In this document: piece by piece, positions 34,901 through 45,900 of the stretch | How the letters are laid out: each line of letters opens with the position of its first letter | How positions within the stretch are numbered: the first letter of the stretch is position 1 | From: Bordetella ansorpii | GTDB lineage: Bacteria > Pseudomonadota > Gammaproteobacteria > Burkholderiales > Burkholderiaceae_B | Assembly: GCF_900078705.1 (NCBI RefSeq) | Contig: NZ_FKIF01000010.1 | Location: forward strand, 248,001-312,000 | Length of the DNA: 64,000 nucleotides | Reading direction: 5' to 3' | The notes under the pieces: generated by a model | What the model saw: only the letters and a program-made list of their open reading frames with translations | Databases searched by the model: none | Told to the model about the DNA's origin: nothing | Made by a program: the position numbers and the translations under genes

Positions 34901-37900
34901 CCGGCGCCGAGAGCGTGATCGCCCAGGCCTGGGCCGACGTGCTGGGCGTGGCGCGGCCGGGCCGGCACGACAACTTCTTCGAAGCGGGCGGAGACTCCAT
35001 CCTCAGCCTGCAATTGGTGGCGAGGCTGCGCAACGCGGGCTGGCGCCTGTCGCCGCGGCAGGTCTTCGAACGCCAGACCGTCGCGGCGCTGGCGGACGAG
35101 GCCGAGCCCTTGGCGGCGGCGCGGGCCGAGCCCGCCGAGGCCGCGCAGGGCGAGGCGCCGCTGTTGCCCATCCAGCAGCGCTACTTCGACCGCCATGTCC
35201 CGAACCGGCATCATTGGAACCAGGCCGTGCTGCTGCGGGCCGACGCCGGCCCGGACGATGCCTGCCTGGCGCGGGCATTGCAGGCCGTGCTGGATACGCA
35301 TGGGGCCTTGCGCCTGCGTTACCGCAAGGATGCGGCGGGGCAATGGGTCCAGCGGCACGCGCGCGCGGCCGACGACGCCAGCGCGCTGATCTGGCGGGCC
35401 AGCGCGCGCGGCGAGGACGAGGCGCTGGCGTTGTTCGAGCGGGCCCAGCGCAGCCTGGACATCGAGCAGGGGCCGCTGTTGCGGGTGCAGATCGTCGACG
35501 CCGAAGACGGGCCGGCGCGCATGCTGATCGTCATTCATCATCTGGTCGTGGACGGCGTGTCGTGGCGCATCCTGCTGGACGACCTGCGCCAGGCCTACGC
35601 CCAGGCCATCGCCGGCCAGCCGTGCCGCCTGGCGCCGGAGCCCGCCAGCTTCAAGGCGTGGGGCATGGCGCTGCGGACCCGCCTGCCGGTGAGCCCGGCC
35701 GAAGACGCGCATTGGCGCAGCCTGGCGAGCGCGGCGGCGGCGCTGCCGTGCGCCGACGCGACGGGCAGCCGTGCGTTGGCCGACCAGCGCACGCTGACCG
35801 CCACGCTGGACGCGGACTGGACGGACCGCCTGCTGCGTCAGGCGCCCGCCGCCTACCGCACGCAGGTCAACGATCTGCTTCTGACCGCGCTGGGCCGCGC
35901 CCTGTGCCGCTGGAGCGGCCTGGCACAGGTGCTGATCGACCTGGAAGGGCATGGCCGCGAGCCAGTGTTCGACGACATCGATCTGTCGCGCACGGTGGGG
36001 TGGTTCACGAATCTGTATCCCGTGCTGCTGCAGCCGATGGGCGACCCCGGCGGCGCCATCAAGCGCGTCAAGGAAAGCCTGCGGCGCGCGCCCCACCATG
36101 GGCTGGGTTTCGACGCCTGGTGCCGCCGCGCCGACGCCGTTGCGTTGCCGACACGGCAGGTGGTGTTCAACTACCTCGGCCAGTACGACGAAGGCCAGTC
36201 GCCGCAGGCGGGTTGGCGTGTCCTGTCCGGTCCCGCGGGCGCCGCCATGGATCCACGGACGCTGAGCGTCCATGAGTTCAACGTGAAGGGCAGCGTGTTC
36301 CGCGGCGAGCTGACCCTGTCCGTGTCGTTCGGCGCGGACCGGCACCGTGCGCGGGACGTCCAGTCGTGGCTGGACGGCATGCGCGATGAGCTCGTGGCGC
36401 TGGTGGCGCACTGCGGCAGCCAGGCCATCGGCCTGACGCCTTCGGACGTGCCATTGGCGAACCTCGGACAGGCGCAGCTCGATGCGTTGCCGCTGGCCGT
36501 GCAACGCGTGCAGGACCTCTATCCCGCCACGCCGATGCAGGCCGGCATGCTGTTCCACGGCATGAGCGGCGGGGCGCGCGCGGCCTATGTCAATCAGTTG
36601 CGCGTGGATATCGACGGGCTGGATGTGCCGCGTTTTCGGCAGGCCTGGCAGGATGCGCTGCAACGTTGGGACGTCCTGCGCACGGGGTTCCTGCCCGGCG
36701 TGACGGGCGTGCCGCTGCAGTGGGTCGCGAAGCAGGCGCCGCTGCCGCTGGACGTGCTGGACATGCGTGGCGCGCAGGAGCAGGACGCGCGGCTCGACGC
36801 GCTGGCCGGCGCGGCCCTGGAGCAGGGCTTCGACCTGGCGGAACCGCCGTTGATGCGCCTGTCGCTGGTGCGCACCGGCGCGGATCGCCATCATCTGATC
36901 TGGACCCATCATCATGCCCTGATGGATGGCTGGAGCGTGTCGCGCCTGCTGGGCGACGTGCTGCGCGCCTACGCGGGCCGGCCCGCGTCCGGCGCGGCGC
37001 CGCGCTTTCGCGATTACCTGGCGTGGCTGGCGCGCGCCGATGGCGGCGCGGCGCGGCGGTACTGGACGGATCGGCTTGCCTTGCTGGGTGCGTCCACCCG
37101 CCTGGCCGAGGCGGGCCGTCCGCAGCCGGGCCGCGACCCGGGCCCCGCCGTCCTGCACCGCTCGCTGGATGCGGCGGGCATGGCGTTGCTCGGCGCCTGC
37201 GCACAGCGCGAACGCGTCACGGTGAACACGCTGGTGCAGGCCGCCTGGGCGCTCCTGCTGGCCCGCTACGCGGGAAGCGATTGCGTGGCGTTCGGCGCCA
37301 CCGTGGCCGGGCGGCCGGCCGAGCTGCCCGGCGCCCAGGAAATGGTGGGACTGTTCATCAACACCCTGCCGGTGATCGCCAGCGTGCCGGACGGCGCGCC
37401 GGTGGGCGAATGGCTGCGCGGCCTGCAGGCCGACGAGGCGCGGGCGCGCGAGCATGCGGCCACGCCGCTCTACGAGATCCAGGCCTGGGCCGGGCACGGA
37501 GGGCAGCCGCTGTTCGACTCCATCGTGGTGTTCGAGAACTATCCCGTGGACCAGGCGCTGCGCGAGGGCGAGGCGGCCGGCGTGCGTTTCGGCGTTCCCG
37601 GCAATCGCTATGAAACCGGCTATCCCATGACCGTCACGGTGCATGTGGACGACACGCTGCATGCCGCGTTCGCCTACGCCGGCCAGGATTTCGACGCGCG
37701 CCAGGCGCAGGCCGTCGCCACGCAATTCGAGCATCTGCTGCGTTGGCTGTGCTCCCATTGCGACGCGGTGTTGGGGCAGGCGGCCCTGCGGGATGCCGCG
37801 CCGGCGATCGAGGACCTGTCCCGCCATGCGCAAGGCTACGCGGCGGTGCATGAACGGTTCGCCCGCCAGGCGCGGTCGATGCCGGACCGGCCCGCCGTGG

Positions 37901-39615
37901 CGGGCGCGGGGCGGCAGTGGACGTACGGGCAGTTGGATCGGTACGTGGATCGGGTGGCGCGCGGGCTGTGGCGGCACGGCGTGCGGCCCGGCGACCGGGT
38001 GGCCATCGCCATGGACCGCGAGCCGGCGATGCTGGCGGGGCTGCTGGGCATCCTGAAAGTGGGCGCGGCCTATGTGCCGGTCGATCCGGCGCTTCCTCCG
38101 GAGCGCGCCCGGTACATGCTGGATGACAGCGGGGTCCGGCTCGTGCTGTCCAGCACGGCCCCCGACGCCGATGCCCAGGCGCCCTGGCGCGTCCTGACGC
38201 TGGAGGCGTGCATGGCGGCCGGCGAAGGCGGCCCGTTGCCGGCGGTCGAGGTCGGGCCGCGGCATCTGGCCTACCTGATCTACACCTCGGGATCGACGGG
38301 ACGTCCGAAGGGCGTGATGGTGCCCCATGGGGCGCTGTCGAACTTCCTGCTGGCCATGGGCGAGGCGCCCGGCATGAGCGGGGATGACGAGGTGGTGGCC
38401 ACGACCTCGCTGTCCTTCGATATCGCCGCACTGGAACTCTTCCTGCCGCTGACCGTGGGGGCCAGCCTGACCCTGGCCACTCGCGCCCAGGCGCGCGACG
38501 GCGTGGCGCTGGCGGCCCTGCTGAGAGAGCGCCGCCCGAGCTTCCTGCAACTGACGCCGGCGGGCTGGCGCCTGCTGCTGGAGGCCGGCTGGCACGCCGA
38601 TCCTGGCCGGCCCCTGACCGGCCTGTGCGGAGGCGAGGCCCTGCACGAAGACCTCGCGGCCCAGTTGCGGGACCGCGGCGTCTCCCTGTGGAACATGTAC
38701 GGCCCGACCGAGACCACCATCTGGTCCAGCGCCACGCCCGTCGACGGCCTGCCGCCCTCCCTTCACCGGCCTGTCGCCCGCACGGCGTTGCATGTGCTGG
38801 ATGGCCGCATGTATCCCGTCCCCGTCGGCGTGGCCGGCGAGCTGTACATCGGCGGCGATGGCCTGGCGCTGGGGTATTGGGGCCGGCCGGGCCTGTCGGC
38901 CGAGCGCTTCGTCGCCGATCCGGCGGGGACGGGCAGGCTGTTCCGCACCGGGGACCTGGTGCGCCGCACGGTCGACGGCCGGCTCGACTATCTGGGGCGC
39001 GCCGACCACCAGGTCAAGGTGCGCGGCCACCGTATCGAGCTGGGCGAGATCGAAGCGCATCTGCTGGCGCTGCCCGGCGTGGCGGCGGCCGTGGTGACCG
39101 TGTGGCAGGGCGGCGAGGCGCCGATGCTGGCCGCCTACGTCACGGGCAGCGGCGGGGAGCGCCCGGATGCCACGCTGCTGCGGTCCGCGCTGGCGCGTTC
39201 GCTGCCCGACTACATGGTGCCCGCGCACATCGCCGTGCTAGCGGAACTGCCCCTGAACAACAGCGGCAAGGTGGATCGCAAGGCCTTGCCATCCCCCGCC
39301 GTCGAACAGGCCATCGCCGAGCCGCCGCAAGGCGAACTCGAGGTGTCGCTGGCCCGCATGTGGGCCGAGGTGCTGCACGTCGACGTCCGGTCGCGCGACA
39401 GCGACTTCTTCCTGCTCGGCGGCCATTCGCTCAGCGCCATGCAGGTGATCGCGCGCGTGCAGAGCGAACGGGGCTGCGAGCTGGACGTCTCGGCGCTGTT
39501 CGCCGCGCCGGTGTTACGCGACTTCGCGCAGCGCGTGGCGCAGGCGCGCGTGACCGTCGGCAGCCAGGCCCTGGACACGCTGGACGCCTTCTTCGATTCG
39601 CTGGAGACTTCCTGA
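31945..39615 (+). CDS. NRPS 4: C - A(unassigned, hydroxyornithine-like subgroup) - T - E - C - A(Gly) - T
   Basis: A 2556-residue bimodular synthetase starting at MLSAAPHAADRR. The first module has C (HHIVSDA near 145) and A (YTSGSTGTPKG near 625). Its code, DASHIGSITK, I cannot assign, though its A4 region (FDASGSQWMTPL) resembles the hydroxyornithine-type A domain of NRPS 6. T (GGDS near 1014) and an epimerization domain (about 1070-1515, HHLVVDG, EGHGRE, VFNYLGQY) follow. The second module is a C domain with the D-accepting entry DLYPATPMQAGML (HHALMDG near 1655), A ([10 protein letters not shown] near 2113, code DILQLGMIWK, the Gly code) and T (GGHS near 2492). So a D-residue followed by Gly is added. 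The start overlaps the NRPS 3 stop and the stop overlaps the NRPS 5 start (TGATG). Confidence 0.92.
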   Translation: MLSAAPHAADRRHPLSHAQEPLWLAQRTRAGATAYNLPRAFRLRGALDADALDAALRAVLARHEVLRTSFHEEDGRAVQRVHGSCDFGLARHDLRALSEASRAVRATREIEAVSQHEFDLAQAPLMCGSLLRTADDEWVLALCLHHIVSDAWSNPLFAADLAEAYRRAVRGDATPLPALPLQYGDYARLQQGPDAQAALARSLAFWRAHLGDDEVPVMDLPTDFPRSQRAGQAAAIVQHRVAPADFAALAAFCKAERCTPFMVLMAAWQVVLARYGGQHDYALGVPSAGRDSEAAQGLVGCFVTTQVFRARLRAEISLRQLCRDVRRAAVQAMDQAALPVERLLAGRGQARDGSRHPLFQTLFGVQVADADAALMLDGLAAEALPLPATAPKFELSLLCMLDAQGCRLRLEYDSGLFLPDTARRMLDAMAHVLHQLAHAPDQLLGDTGIARPASRDAAAVSPRETTAAGLSVIQQFEAVAAQRPDAVAVVDADGTWTYARLEARARRIAGHLHGLGVRPDERIAVAVPRGAELLAALLGVMKSGAAYVPIDTAYPAARIAYMLQDSGAQWVIVHDALAPDEAGMRSVLRGMPGARVTDLGGLDGQDPAQPLPGAPAAQSLAYVIYTSGSTGTPKGVAVTHGALGMHIAAVSRRFGLRDDDRQLLFASISFDASGSQWMTPLCTGAAVVVPPPGMWDAEALVGYARRQDVTAIHLPPAYLREFGHEARRQGLRVRLCIAGGEAWPLEDVQQARAGLDARILVNSYGPTEAVITPCAWVAAEPSAAGPATAYAPIGTAVGPRHARVLDADLNPVPPGVPGELYLAGGGLARGYLGRPGLTSDRFVADPEIAGGRMYRTGDRAMRLPDGQLAYLGRRDHLIKIRGFRVEPAEVEQALLAEGAAQAVAVARSAPNGSARLVAYVVWDAARPGAADTAALRDRLARRLPHYMVPSAIVVLAGLPRTPNGKLDRAALPEPEIAAPDYDAPRPGAESVIAQAWADVLGVARPGRHDNFFEAGGDSILSLQLVARLRNAGWRLSPRQVFERQTVAALADEAEPLAAARAEPAEAAQGEAPLLPIQQRYFDRHVPNRHHWNQAVLLRADAGPDDACLARALQAVLDTHGALRLRYRKDAAGQWVQRHARAADDASALIWRASARGEDEALALFERAQRSLDIEQGPLLRVQIVDAEDGPARMLIVIHHLVVDGVSWRILLDDLRQAYAQAIAGQPCRLAPEPASFKAWGMALRTRLPVSPAEDAHWRSLASAAAALPCADATGSRALADQRTLTATLDADWTDRLLRQAPAAYRTQVNDLLLTALGRALCRWSGLAQVLIDLEGHGREPVFDDIDLSRTVGWFTNLYPVLLQPMGDPGGAIKRVKESLRRAPHHGLGFDAWCRRADAVALPTRQVVFNYLGQYDEGQSPQAGWRVLSGPAGAAMDPRTLSVHEFNVKGSVFRGELTLSVSFGADRHRARDVQSWLDGMRDELVALVAHCGSQAIGLTPSDVPLANLGQAQLDALPLAVQRVQDLYPATPMQAGMLFHGMSGGARAAYVNQLRVDIDGLDVPRFRQAWQDALQRWDVLRTGFLPGVTGVPLQWVAKQAPLPLDVLDMRGAQEQDARLDALAGAALEQGFDLAEPPLMRLSLVRTGADRHHLIWTHHHALMDGWSVSRLLGDVLRAYAGRPASGAAPRFRDYLAWLARADGGAARRYWTDRLALLGASTRLAEAGRPQPGRDPGPAVLHRSLDAAGMALLGACAQRERVTVNTLVQAAWALLLARYAGSDCVAFGATVAGRPAELPGAQEMVGLFINTLPVIASVPDGAPVGEWLRGLQADEARAREHAATPLYEIQAWAGHGGQPLFDSIVVFENYPVDQALREGEAAGVRFGVPGNRYETGYPMTVTVHVDDTLHAAFAYAGQDFDARQAQAVATQFEHLLRWLCSHCDAVLGQAALRDAAPAIEDLSRHAQGYAAVHERFARQARSMPDRPAVAGAGRQWTYGQLDRYVDRVARGLWRHGVRPGDRVAIAMDREPAMLAGLLGILKVGAAYVPVDPALPPERARYMLDDSGVRLVLSSTAPDADAQAPWRVLTLEACMAAGEGGPLPAVEVGPRHLAYLIYTSGSTGRPKGVMVPHGALSNFLLAMGEAPGMSGDDEVVATTSLSFDIAALELFLPLTVGASLTLATRAQARDGVALAALLRERRPSFLQLTPAGWRLLLEAGWHADPGRPLTGLCGGEALHEDLAAQLRDRGVSLWNMYGPTETTIWSSATPVDGLPPSLHRPVARTALHVLDGRMYPVPVGVAGELYIGGDGLALGYWGRPGLSAERFVADPAGTGRLFRTGDLVRRTVDGRLDYLGRADHQVKVRGHRIELGEIEAHLLALPGVAAAVVTVWQGGEAPMLAAYVTGSGGERPDATLLRSALARSLPDYMVPAHIAVLAELPLNNSGKVDRKALPSPAVEQAIAEPPQGELEVSLARMWAEVLHVDVRSRDSDFFLLGGHSLSAMQVIARVQSERGCELDVSALFAAPVLRDFAQRVAQARVTVGSQALDTLDAFFDSLETS

Positions 39616-42600
39616 TGGACCGACTCGCCGCCGAGCGGCTGATGCACCGTTTTGCCAACGCCACCCCCGAGCAGCGCGCGCAGTTCTACCAGCGCATGCG
39701 CGACGAAGGCATCTCGCCCGCGCAGTTGCCGTTGATTCCCCGGCCCATCCAGGGCGGACCGCAGGGCCTGTCCCATGCGCAGGCCCGCCTGTGGTTCATC
39801 TGGAACCTGGACCGCCTGGGCAACGCTTATCACATCGTTCGCGCCCTGCGCCTGTCCGGTCCGCTGGACGGACAGGCGCTGCAATCCGCCCTGTCGGAAC
39901 TGGCTGCCCGCCATGAAAGCCTGCGCACGGTATTTCGCGCGGGCGAGGGCGGCGAGGGCGAAGCGGTGGTGCTGCCGTCCGCGCCGCCCGAACTGGCGCG
40001 CTGGGACCTGCGGGGCCAGGAGGACGCGCTGGCGCAGGCGCGCGGGCTCGCACAGCAGGTGGCGGACACGCCGTTCGATCTGTGCCAAGGGCCGTTGCTG
40101 CGCGCCGGACTGGTCCGGCTGGACGAGCAGGACTACGTGCTGGTGCTGGCGATGCATCACATCGTTTCCGATGCGTGGTCGATGGGCGTGCTGGTGGAGG
40201 AACTGGTGGCGCGGTACATGGCGCATGCGGCGCCCGGCACGGCCAGGCAATGGCCGGCGTTGCCCGTGCAGTATGCGGATTACGCGGCGTGGCAGCGCAA
40301 CTGGCTCGACGCGGGCGAGCGTGAGCGGCAACTGGCCTATTGGCGCGAGGCCCTGGCTTGGGAGGAGGGCGTGCCGCCCACGGTCCGGTTGTCCGCCGAC
40401 CATCCGCGCCGCGCCGACGGCCGCTATCGGGCGGCCAACGAGACGGTGACGCTGGATGCCCCGCTGGCGAGGTCGCTGCGCGAGGTGGCGCAGGCGCACG
40501 AGGCGAGCCTGTTCATGGTGCTGCTGGCGGGGTTCATGGCGCTGCTGCATCGCTATACGGGCCAGGACACGCTGCGCCTGGGCGTACCGATCGCCAACCG
40601 GCATCGCCGCGAAACCGAGGGCCTGATCGGGCTGTTCGTGAACACGCAGCTGCTGCAGGCGCGGGTGGATGGCCGCACGACGCTGGCCGGCGTGCTGGCG
40701 CGGGTGCGCGCGGCGGCGCTGGGCGCGCAGGCCCACCAGGACTTGCCGTACGAGCAACTGGTCGAGAGCCTGCGGCAAGCGCGCGGATCGCACCCGGGCG
40801 CGTTGTTCGAGGTCATGTACAACCATCTGCAGTCGGCGCCGTCCGATCAGCGCCGGCGGGTGGGATCGCTGGATATCGCCGAGTACCCCCTGGAGGGGCG
40901 TTCGGCGCAGTGCGAGCTGGTGCTGACCACGACCGAGGATGGCACGGGTGCGATCCGGGCCGTCCTGACGTATGCGCGGGAGCTGTTCGAGGCGCCCCGG
41001 ATGCGCCGCCTGGGCGGGCACTATCTGGAGATGCTCCGCGCGCTGGCGCGTGATGCCGGGCAGGCGGTCGCGGACGTCGTGCTGCTCGCGCCGGACGAGG
41101 ACGCGGAATTGCGCGCCTGGGGCGAGGGCGCGCCACGCGAGGCCGAGGCGCTGCCCGTGCACGCGCGCGTCGAGGCGCACGCCGCGCGCAAGCCCGATGC
41201 GGTCGCGCTGGTCAGCGGTGGCCGGACGCTGAGCTACGCCGAACTGAACCGCCGCGCCAATCGCGTGGCGCACCGGTTGATCGCGCTGGGCGTGGGGCCG
41301 GACGTGCAGGTGGGAGTCGCATTGCCACGCTCGGTGGCGATGGTGGTCGCGCTGCTGGGCATCCTGAAGGCAGGAGGCGCCTACGTCCCGCTGGACCCGG
41401 ACTACCCCGCGCAACGCCTGGCGGACATGGCGCGCGATGCGGATATCGCCCTGCTGCTGGTGGATGCGGACACCGGCACGCCGGCGGCCGGGTGGACGCC
41501 GGTGCGCCGCCTGCGCATGGCCGATACGGGCCTGGAGGAGGCGCAAGACCATGCCGGGCACGAGAGCAATCCCGGCGTGCCGGTCCATGCCGATCACCCG
41601 ATCTATGTGATGTATACGTCGGGCTCCACCGGCCGGCCGAAAGGCGTGGTCGCCGTGCATCGCGGCGTGGACCGGCTGGTCGGCGGCGCGCGTTATGCGC
41701 GGCTGGACGAGACGGTGCGCATGCTGCAGTTCGCGCCATTGGCCTTCGACGCGTCCACGCTGGAGATCTGGGGCACGCTGTGCAATGGCGGAACGCTGGT
41801 GCAGGCGCCGGCGGGACCGCTGGGACTGGCCGACCTGGCTGGCGTGCTGCGCGGCCAGTCCGTGAACACGGCATGGCTGACGGCGGCCCTGTTCAACCAA
41901 CTGGTCACCCACCAGGCGGATGCGCTCGCGGGCCTGGGCCAACTGATCACCGGCGGCGAGGCCATGTCCGCGCATCACGCCGCGCTGGCTCGCCAGGCCA
42001 TGCCTCATGGCGAACTCATCAACGGCTATGGCCCCACCGAGACGACCACGTTCGCGGCGTGCCGGCGCGTGGACGATCTCGATCTGGCCCGTGGCGCGGT
42101 GCCTGTCGGCACGCCGATCGGATGCACCCGCTGCGTACTGCTGGACCAGACCCTGCAGCCCGTGCCGGCGGGCGTGGCCGCCGAACTGTACATCGGCGCG
42201 GACGGTCTGGCGCGCGGTTATCTCGGCCAGGCGGGCATGACGGCCTCGCGCTTCGTCGCCGACCCTTGCGGGCCCCCCGGCGCGCGCCTCTACCGCACCG
42301 GCGACCTGGCCCGCTGGCGCCATGACGGCCAGCTCGAATACCTGGGCCGCCTGGATGGCCAGGTGAAGCTGCATGGGCATCGCATCGAGATGGGCGAGGT
42401 CGAGTCGGCGCTGCTGCGGCAGCCGGGCGTGGCGCAGGCCGCGGCCGCCGTGCGCGCCGGCGCCCTGGTGGCCTACGTGGTGGCGGGCGGCGATGCGCGG
42501 CCCGACACGGCTGCACTGCGCCGCGCCCTGCGGGAGGCCCTGCCTGCCTATCTCGTGCCGTCGGCCATCGGCGTGCTGCGCGCCATCCCCCTGACCGGCA

Positions 42601-42959
42601 ACGGCAAGATCGACCGCGCCGCATTGCCCGACATCGAGGACGCGGCAGCGGCACGGCAAGCCCCGCAGGGCGAGACGGAAATGGCATTGGCGGACCTGTG
42701 GCGTGACGTCCTGCAGGCCGGCCCGGTCGGCCGCGACCAGACGTTCTTCTCGGTGGGGGGGCATTCGCTGGCGGCCATGCGCCTGCAGGCCCGCGTGCGC
42801 GAGCGCTTCGGTGTCGACCTGCCGCTGCGGCTGTTCTTCGAACAGGCGACCGTCGCGTCGCTGGCCGGGGAGATCGACGCCGCGCGGGGCCGGGAACAGG
42901 CCGGCGAGCAGGACGAACTGGCCTCGATGGCTGCCTTATTGGCTGGACTGGAGAACTGA
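39615..42959 (+). CDS. NRPS 5: C - A(Val-like) - T
   Basis: A 1114-residue single-module synthetase. The N-terminal ~45 residues (MDRLAAERLMHRFANATPE) look like the short helical lead also found on NRPS 6. An L-accepting condensation domain follows (LSHAQARLWFIWNLD, HHIVSDA near 180). The adenylation domain ([11 protein letters not shown] near 666) has the code DALWIGGTFK, which belongs to the common Val group (DAxWIGGTFK). The T domain has GGHS near 1048. There is no epimerization domain, consistent with L-type condensation at the start of NRPS 6. The start overlaps the NRPS 4 stop in TGATG and the stop abuts the next ATG directly, so the genes are translationally coupled. Confidence 0.92.
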   Translation: MDRLAAERLMHRFANATPEQRAQFYQRMRDEGISPAQLPLIPRPIQGGPQGLSHAQARLWFIWNLDRLGNAYHIVRALRLSGPLDGQALQSALSELAARHESLRTVFRAGEGGEGEAVVLPSAPPELARWDLRGQEDALAQARGLAQQVADTPFDLCQGPLLRAGLVRLDEQDYVLVLAMHHIVSDAWSMGVLVEELVARYMAHAAPGTARQWPALPVQYADYAAWQRNWLDAGERERQLAYWREALAWEEGVPPTVRLSADHPRRADGRYRAANETVTLDAPLARSLREVAQAHEASLFMVLLAGFMALLHRYTGQDTLRLGVPIANRHRRETEGLIGLFVNTQLLQARVDGRTTLAGVLARVRAAALGAQAHQDLPYEQLVESLRQARGSHPGALFEVMYNHLQSAPSDQRRRVGSLDIAEYPLEGRSAQCELVLTTTEDGTGAIRAVLTYARELFEAPRMRRLGGHYLEMLRALARDAGQAVADVVLLAPDEDAELRAWGEGAPREAEALPVHARVEAHAARKPDAVALVSGGRTLSYAELNRRANRVAHRLIALGVGPDVQVGVALPRSVAMVVALLGILKAGGAYVPLDPDYPAQRLADMARDADIALLLVDADTGTPAAGWTPVRRLRMADTGLEEAQDHAGHESNPGVPVHADHPIYVMYTSGSTGRPKGVVAVHRGVDRLVGGARYARLDETVRMLQFAPLAFDASTLEIWGTLCNGGTLVQAPAGPLGLADLAGVLRGQSVNTAWLTAALFNQLVTHQADALAGLGQLITGGEAMSAHHAALARQAMPHGELINGYGPTETTTFAACRRVDDLDLARGAVPVGTPIGCTRCVLLDQTLQPVPAGVAAELYIGADGLARGYLGQAGMTASRFVADPCGPPGARLYRTGDLARWRHDGQLEYLGRLDGQVKLHGHRIEMGEVESALLRQPGVAQAAAAVRAGALVAYVVAGGDARPDTAALRRALREALPAYLVPSAIGVLRAIPLTGNGKIDRAALPDIEDAAAARQAPQGETEMALADLWRDVLQAGPVGRDQTFFSVGGHSLAAMRLQARVRERFGVDLPLRLFFEQATVASLAGEIDAARGREQAGEQDELASMAALLAGLEN

Positions 42960-45900
42960 ATGGACCACAGCAAACAGGCGCTTGCCGAGCGTTTCATCAG
43001 GCTGCCGCGCGACAAGCAGGCCAGTTTCCTGCAGGCGCTGGCCAGCCAGGGCCTGGATTTCGCGCGCCTGCCCATCGTCGCGGCGCGGACCCGCGAGGCC
43101 GCGCCGCTGTCGTACGCGCAGTCCCGCCAGTGGTTCATGTGGAACCTCGATCCGCGGGGCACGGCCTATCACATCGTGCGCACGCTGCGGCTGAAGGGCC
43201 CTCTGCAGGCGCAGGCATTGCAGGCGGCTTTGCAGGCCCTGACCGCGCGCCACGAGAGCTTGAGGACGGTGTTCCGGCCGGGAGAGTCCGGCGCGGGAGA
43301 ACAGGTGGTGCTGCCCGCGCAGGCGCCGTCCTGGGAGTACCGGGACCTGCGTGGCCAGGCCGATGCCCAGGCGCTGGCCCGGCGCCACGCGCAGCAGGTG
43401 GCCGACACGCCCTTCGATCTGCGGCGGGGTCCGCTGCTGCGCGCCGGCCTGATCCGGCTCGATGAGCAGGAGCACGTGCTGGTGCTGGCGATGCATCACA
43501 TCGTATCGGACGGCTGGTCGATGGGCGTGCTGGTCGAGGAACTGATCGGGAACTACCAGTCCCACGCCGACCGAGGCGGCGACGCGGCGCTGCCGCCGCT
43601 GCCCATCCAGTACGCCGACTACGCGGCATGGCAGCGCAACTGGCTGGAGGCCGGCGAGCGCGAGCGGCAGTTGGCGTATTGGCGCACGGCGCTGGAGGAC
43701 GGCGGGGCAGAGACGCCGGTGACGCAGTTGCAGGCCGACGGTCCGCGCCGCGCCGATGGCCGCTACCGTGCCGCGCATCATGGCATGGCGCTGGACGTGT
43801 CCCTGGTGCGGTCGTTGCGCGCGGTGGCGCAGGCGCACGAGGCCAGTCTGTTCATGGTGCTGATGGCGGGGTTCGTGGCGCTGCTGCACCGCTATACGGG
43901 CCAGCAGACGCTGCGCCTGGGCGTGCCGGTCGCCAACCGCCACCGCAGCGAAACCGAACGCCTGATCGGTCTTTTCGTGAATACCCAGCTGCTGCAGGCC
44001 CGCGTGCACGGGCGCCACTCGCTGGCCGACGTGCTGGCGGGGGTGCGGGCGGCGGCGCTGGGGGCGCAGGCGCACCAGGATCTGCCCTACGAGCAACTGG
44101 TGGAGGCGCTGAGCGGGCGCGGCGCGGCGTCGGGCGCGCTGTTCGAGATCATGTACAACCACTTGCAGGCGGGCGCCGGCCTGGCGCGCCGGCAGGTGGG
44201 GGCGCTGGAGATCGCCGATTACCCCCTGGACGGCCGCATGGCGCAGTGCGAACTGATGCTGACCACGACCGAGGATGCCGCCGGAGCGGTGCGCGCCAGC
44301 CTGACCTATGCGCAGGAGCTCTACGGGCCGGGAACCATGCGGCGCCTGGGCAACCATTATCTGGCGATGCTGCGCGCGCTGGCGAGCGACGCGGGCCAGG
44401 CCGTCGGCGACGTGGCGCTGCTGGATTCCGCCGAAGTGGCGCAGCTGCACGCATGGGGCGATGGCGGTCCGCGCGCGGGCGCGGCGCTGCCCATGCACCG
44501 GCGCTTCGAGGCCCAGGCGGCGCGCACGCCGCAGGCCATCGCGCTGGTCTGCGGCCAGCGCACGCTGAGCTACGCCGAGCTGAACCGCCAGGCCAATCGC
44601 CTGGCCCACCGGTTGATCGGGCTGGGCGTGAAACCGGATGCCCAGGTCGGCCTGGCGCTGGAGCGTTCGGTGGCCATGGTGGTCGGCATGCTGGGCATCC
44701 TGAAGGCGGGCGGCGCCTATGTGCCCCTGGATCCGGATCACCCCGCGCCAAGGCTGGCGGGCATGGTGCAGGACGCCAGCCTGGACATCGTGCTCAGCCA
44801 TGAGGGCGTGGCCGAGCGGCTCGGCCTGGCCGCCGGCGTGCGCATCCTGGACGTGGAGGCCTCGGTGCAGGACGGTCCCGGTCACGATCCGGGCGTGGCC
44901 TTGCATGGCGAGAATCTGGCCTACGTCATTTTCACGTCCGGGTCCACGGGCAGGCCCAAGGGCGCGGCCAACGGCCACGCCGCGCTGGCCAACCGCATCG
45001 ACTGGGCGCAGCAGGCGTACGGCCTGTGCGATGACGATACGGTGCTGCAGAAGACGCCGTTCGGATTCGACGTATCGGTATGGGAGTTCTTCTGGCCCCT
45101 GGCGGTCGGGGCGCGCCTGGTGATGGCGGCGCCCGGCGACCATCGGGACCCGCCGGCGCTGCTGCGCCTGATCCAGGAACACGCCGTGACCACGCTGCAT
45201 TTCGTGCCGTCCATGCTGCGTGCCTTCCTGGCGTTCGATGGCGCGCAGGCGTGCACGAGCCTGCGCCGCGTCTTGTGCAGCGGCGAGGCCCTGCCGGCGG
45301 ATTGCCAGGATGCCTTCCTGGCGCGTCATCCGGGCGTGGCGCTGTACAACCTGTACGGCCCGACCGAGGCGGCCATCGACGTCACGCACTGGACGTGCCA
45401 GGCCGGCCAGCCGGTGCCGATTGGCAAGCCCATCGCCGGCCTGCGCACGTGCGTGCTGGACCACGACCTGAACCCGACCCCGCCCGGCATGCCCGGCGAA
45501 CTCTATCTGGCCGGCGCCGGACTGGCGCGCGGCTACCTCGGCCGGCCTGGCCTGAGCAGCGAACGTTTCGTGGCGGACCCGCTGGGCAAAGGCTCACGCC
45601 TCTACCGGACGGGCGATCTGGTGCGTTGGCGCGAGGACGGCCAGCTCGAATATCTCGGCCGCCTGGACCACCAGGTGAAGGTGCGCGGCCTGCGCATCGA
45701 ACTGGGCGAGATCGAGACCCGCCTGCTGGCTTGCCCGGACGTGCGCGACGGCGTGGTGGCGGCGCGGCAGGACGGCGCGGTGACCCGGCTGGTGGCCTAC
45801 GCCTGCGCGGCGGCAGGCGCCGTGATCGATCCCCCGCGCCTGCGCGCCGAGCTTGCGCGCGACCTGCCCGACTACATGGTGCCCGAGTTCATCGTGGCGA

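Noticed and set aside
20072-39228. Giant antisense ORFs (about 2100 and 2550 residues) on the minus strand across the NRPS genes
   Set aside because: They are His/Arg/Gln-rich, lack domains and lie exactly opposite well-defined NRPS frames. This is the expected by-product of very GC-rich third positions.
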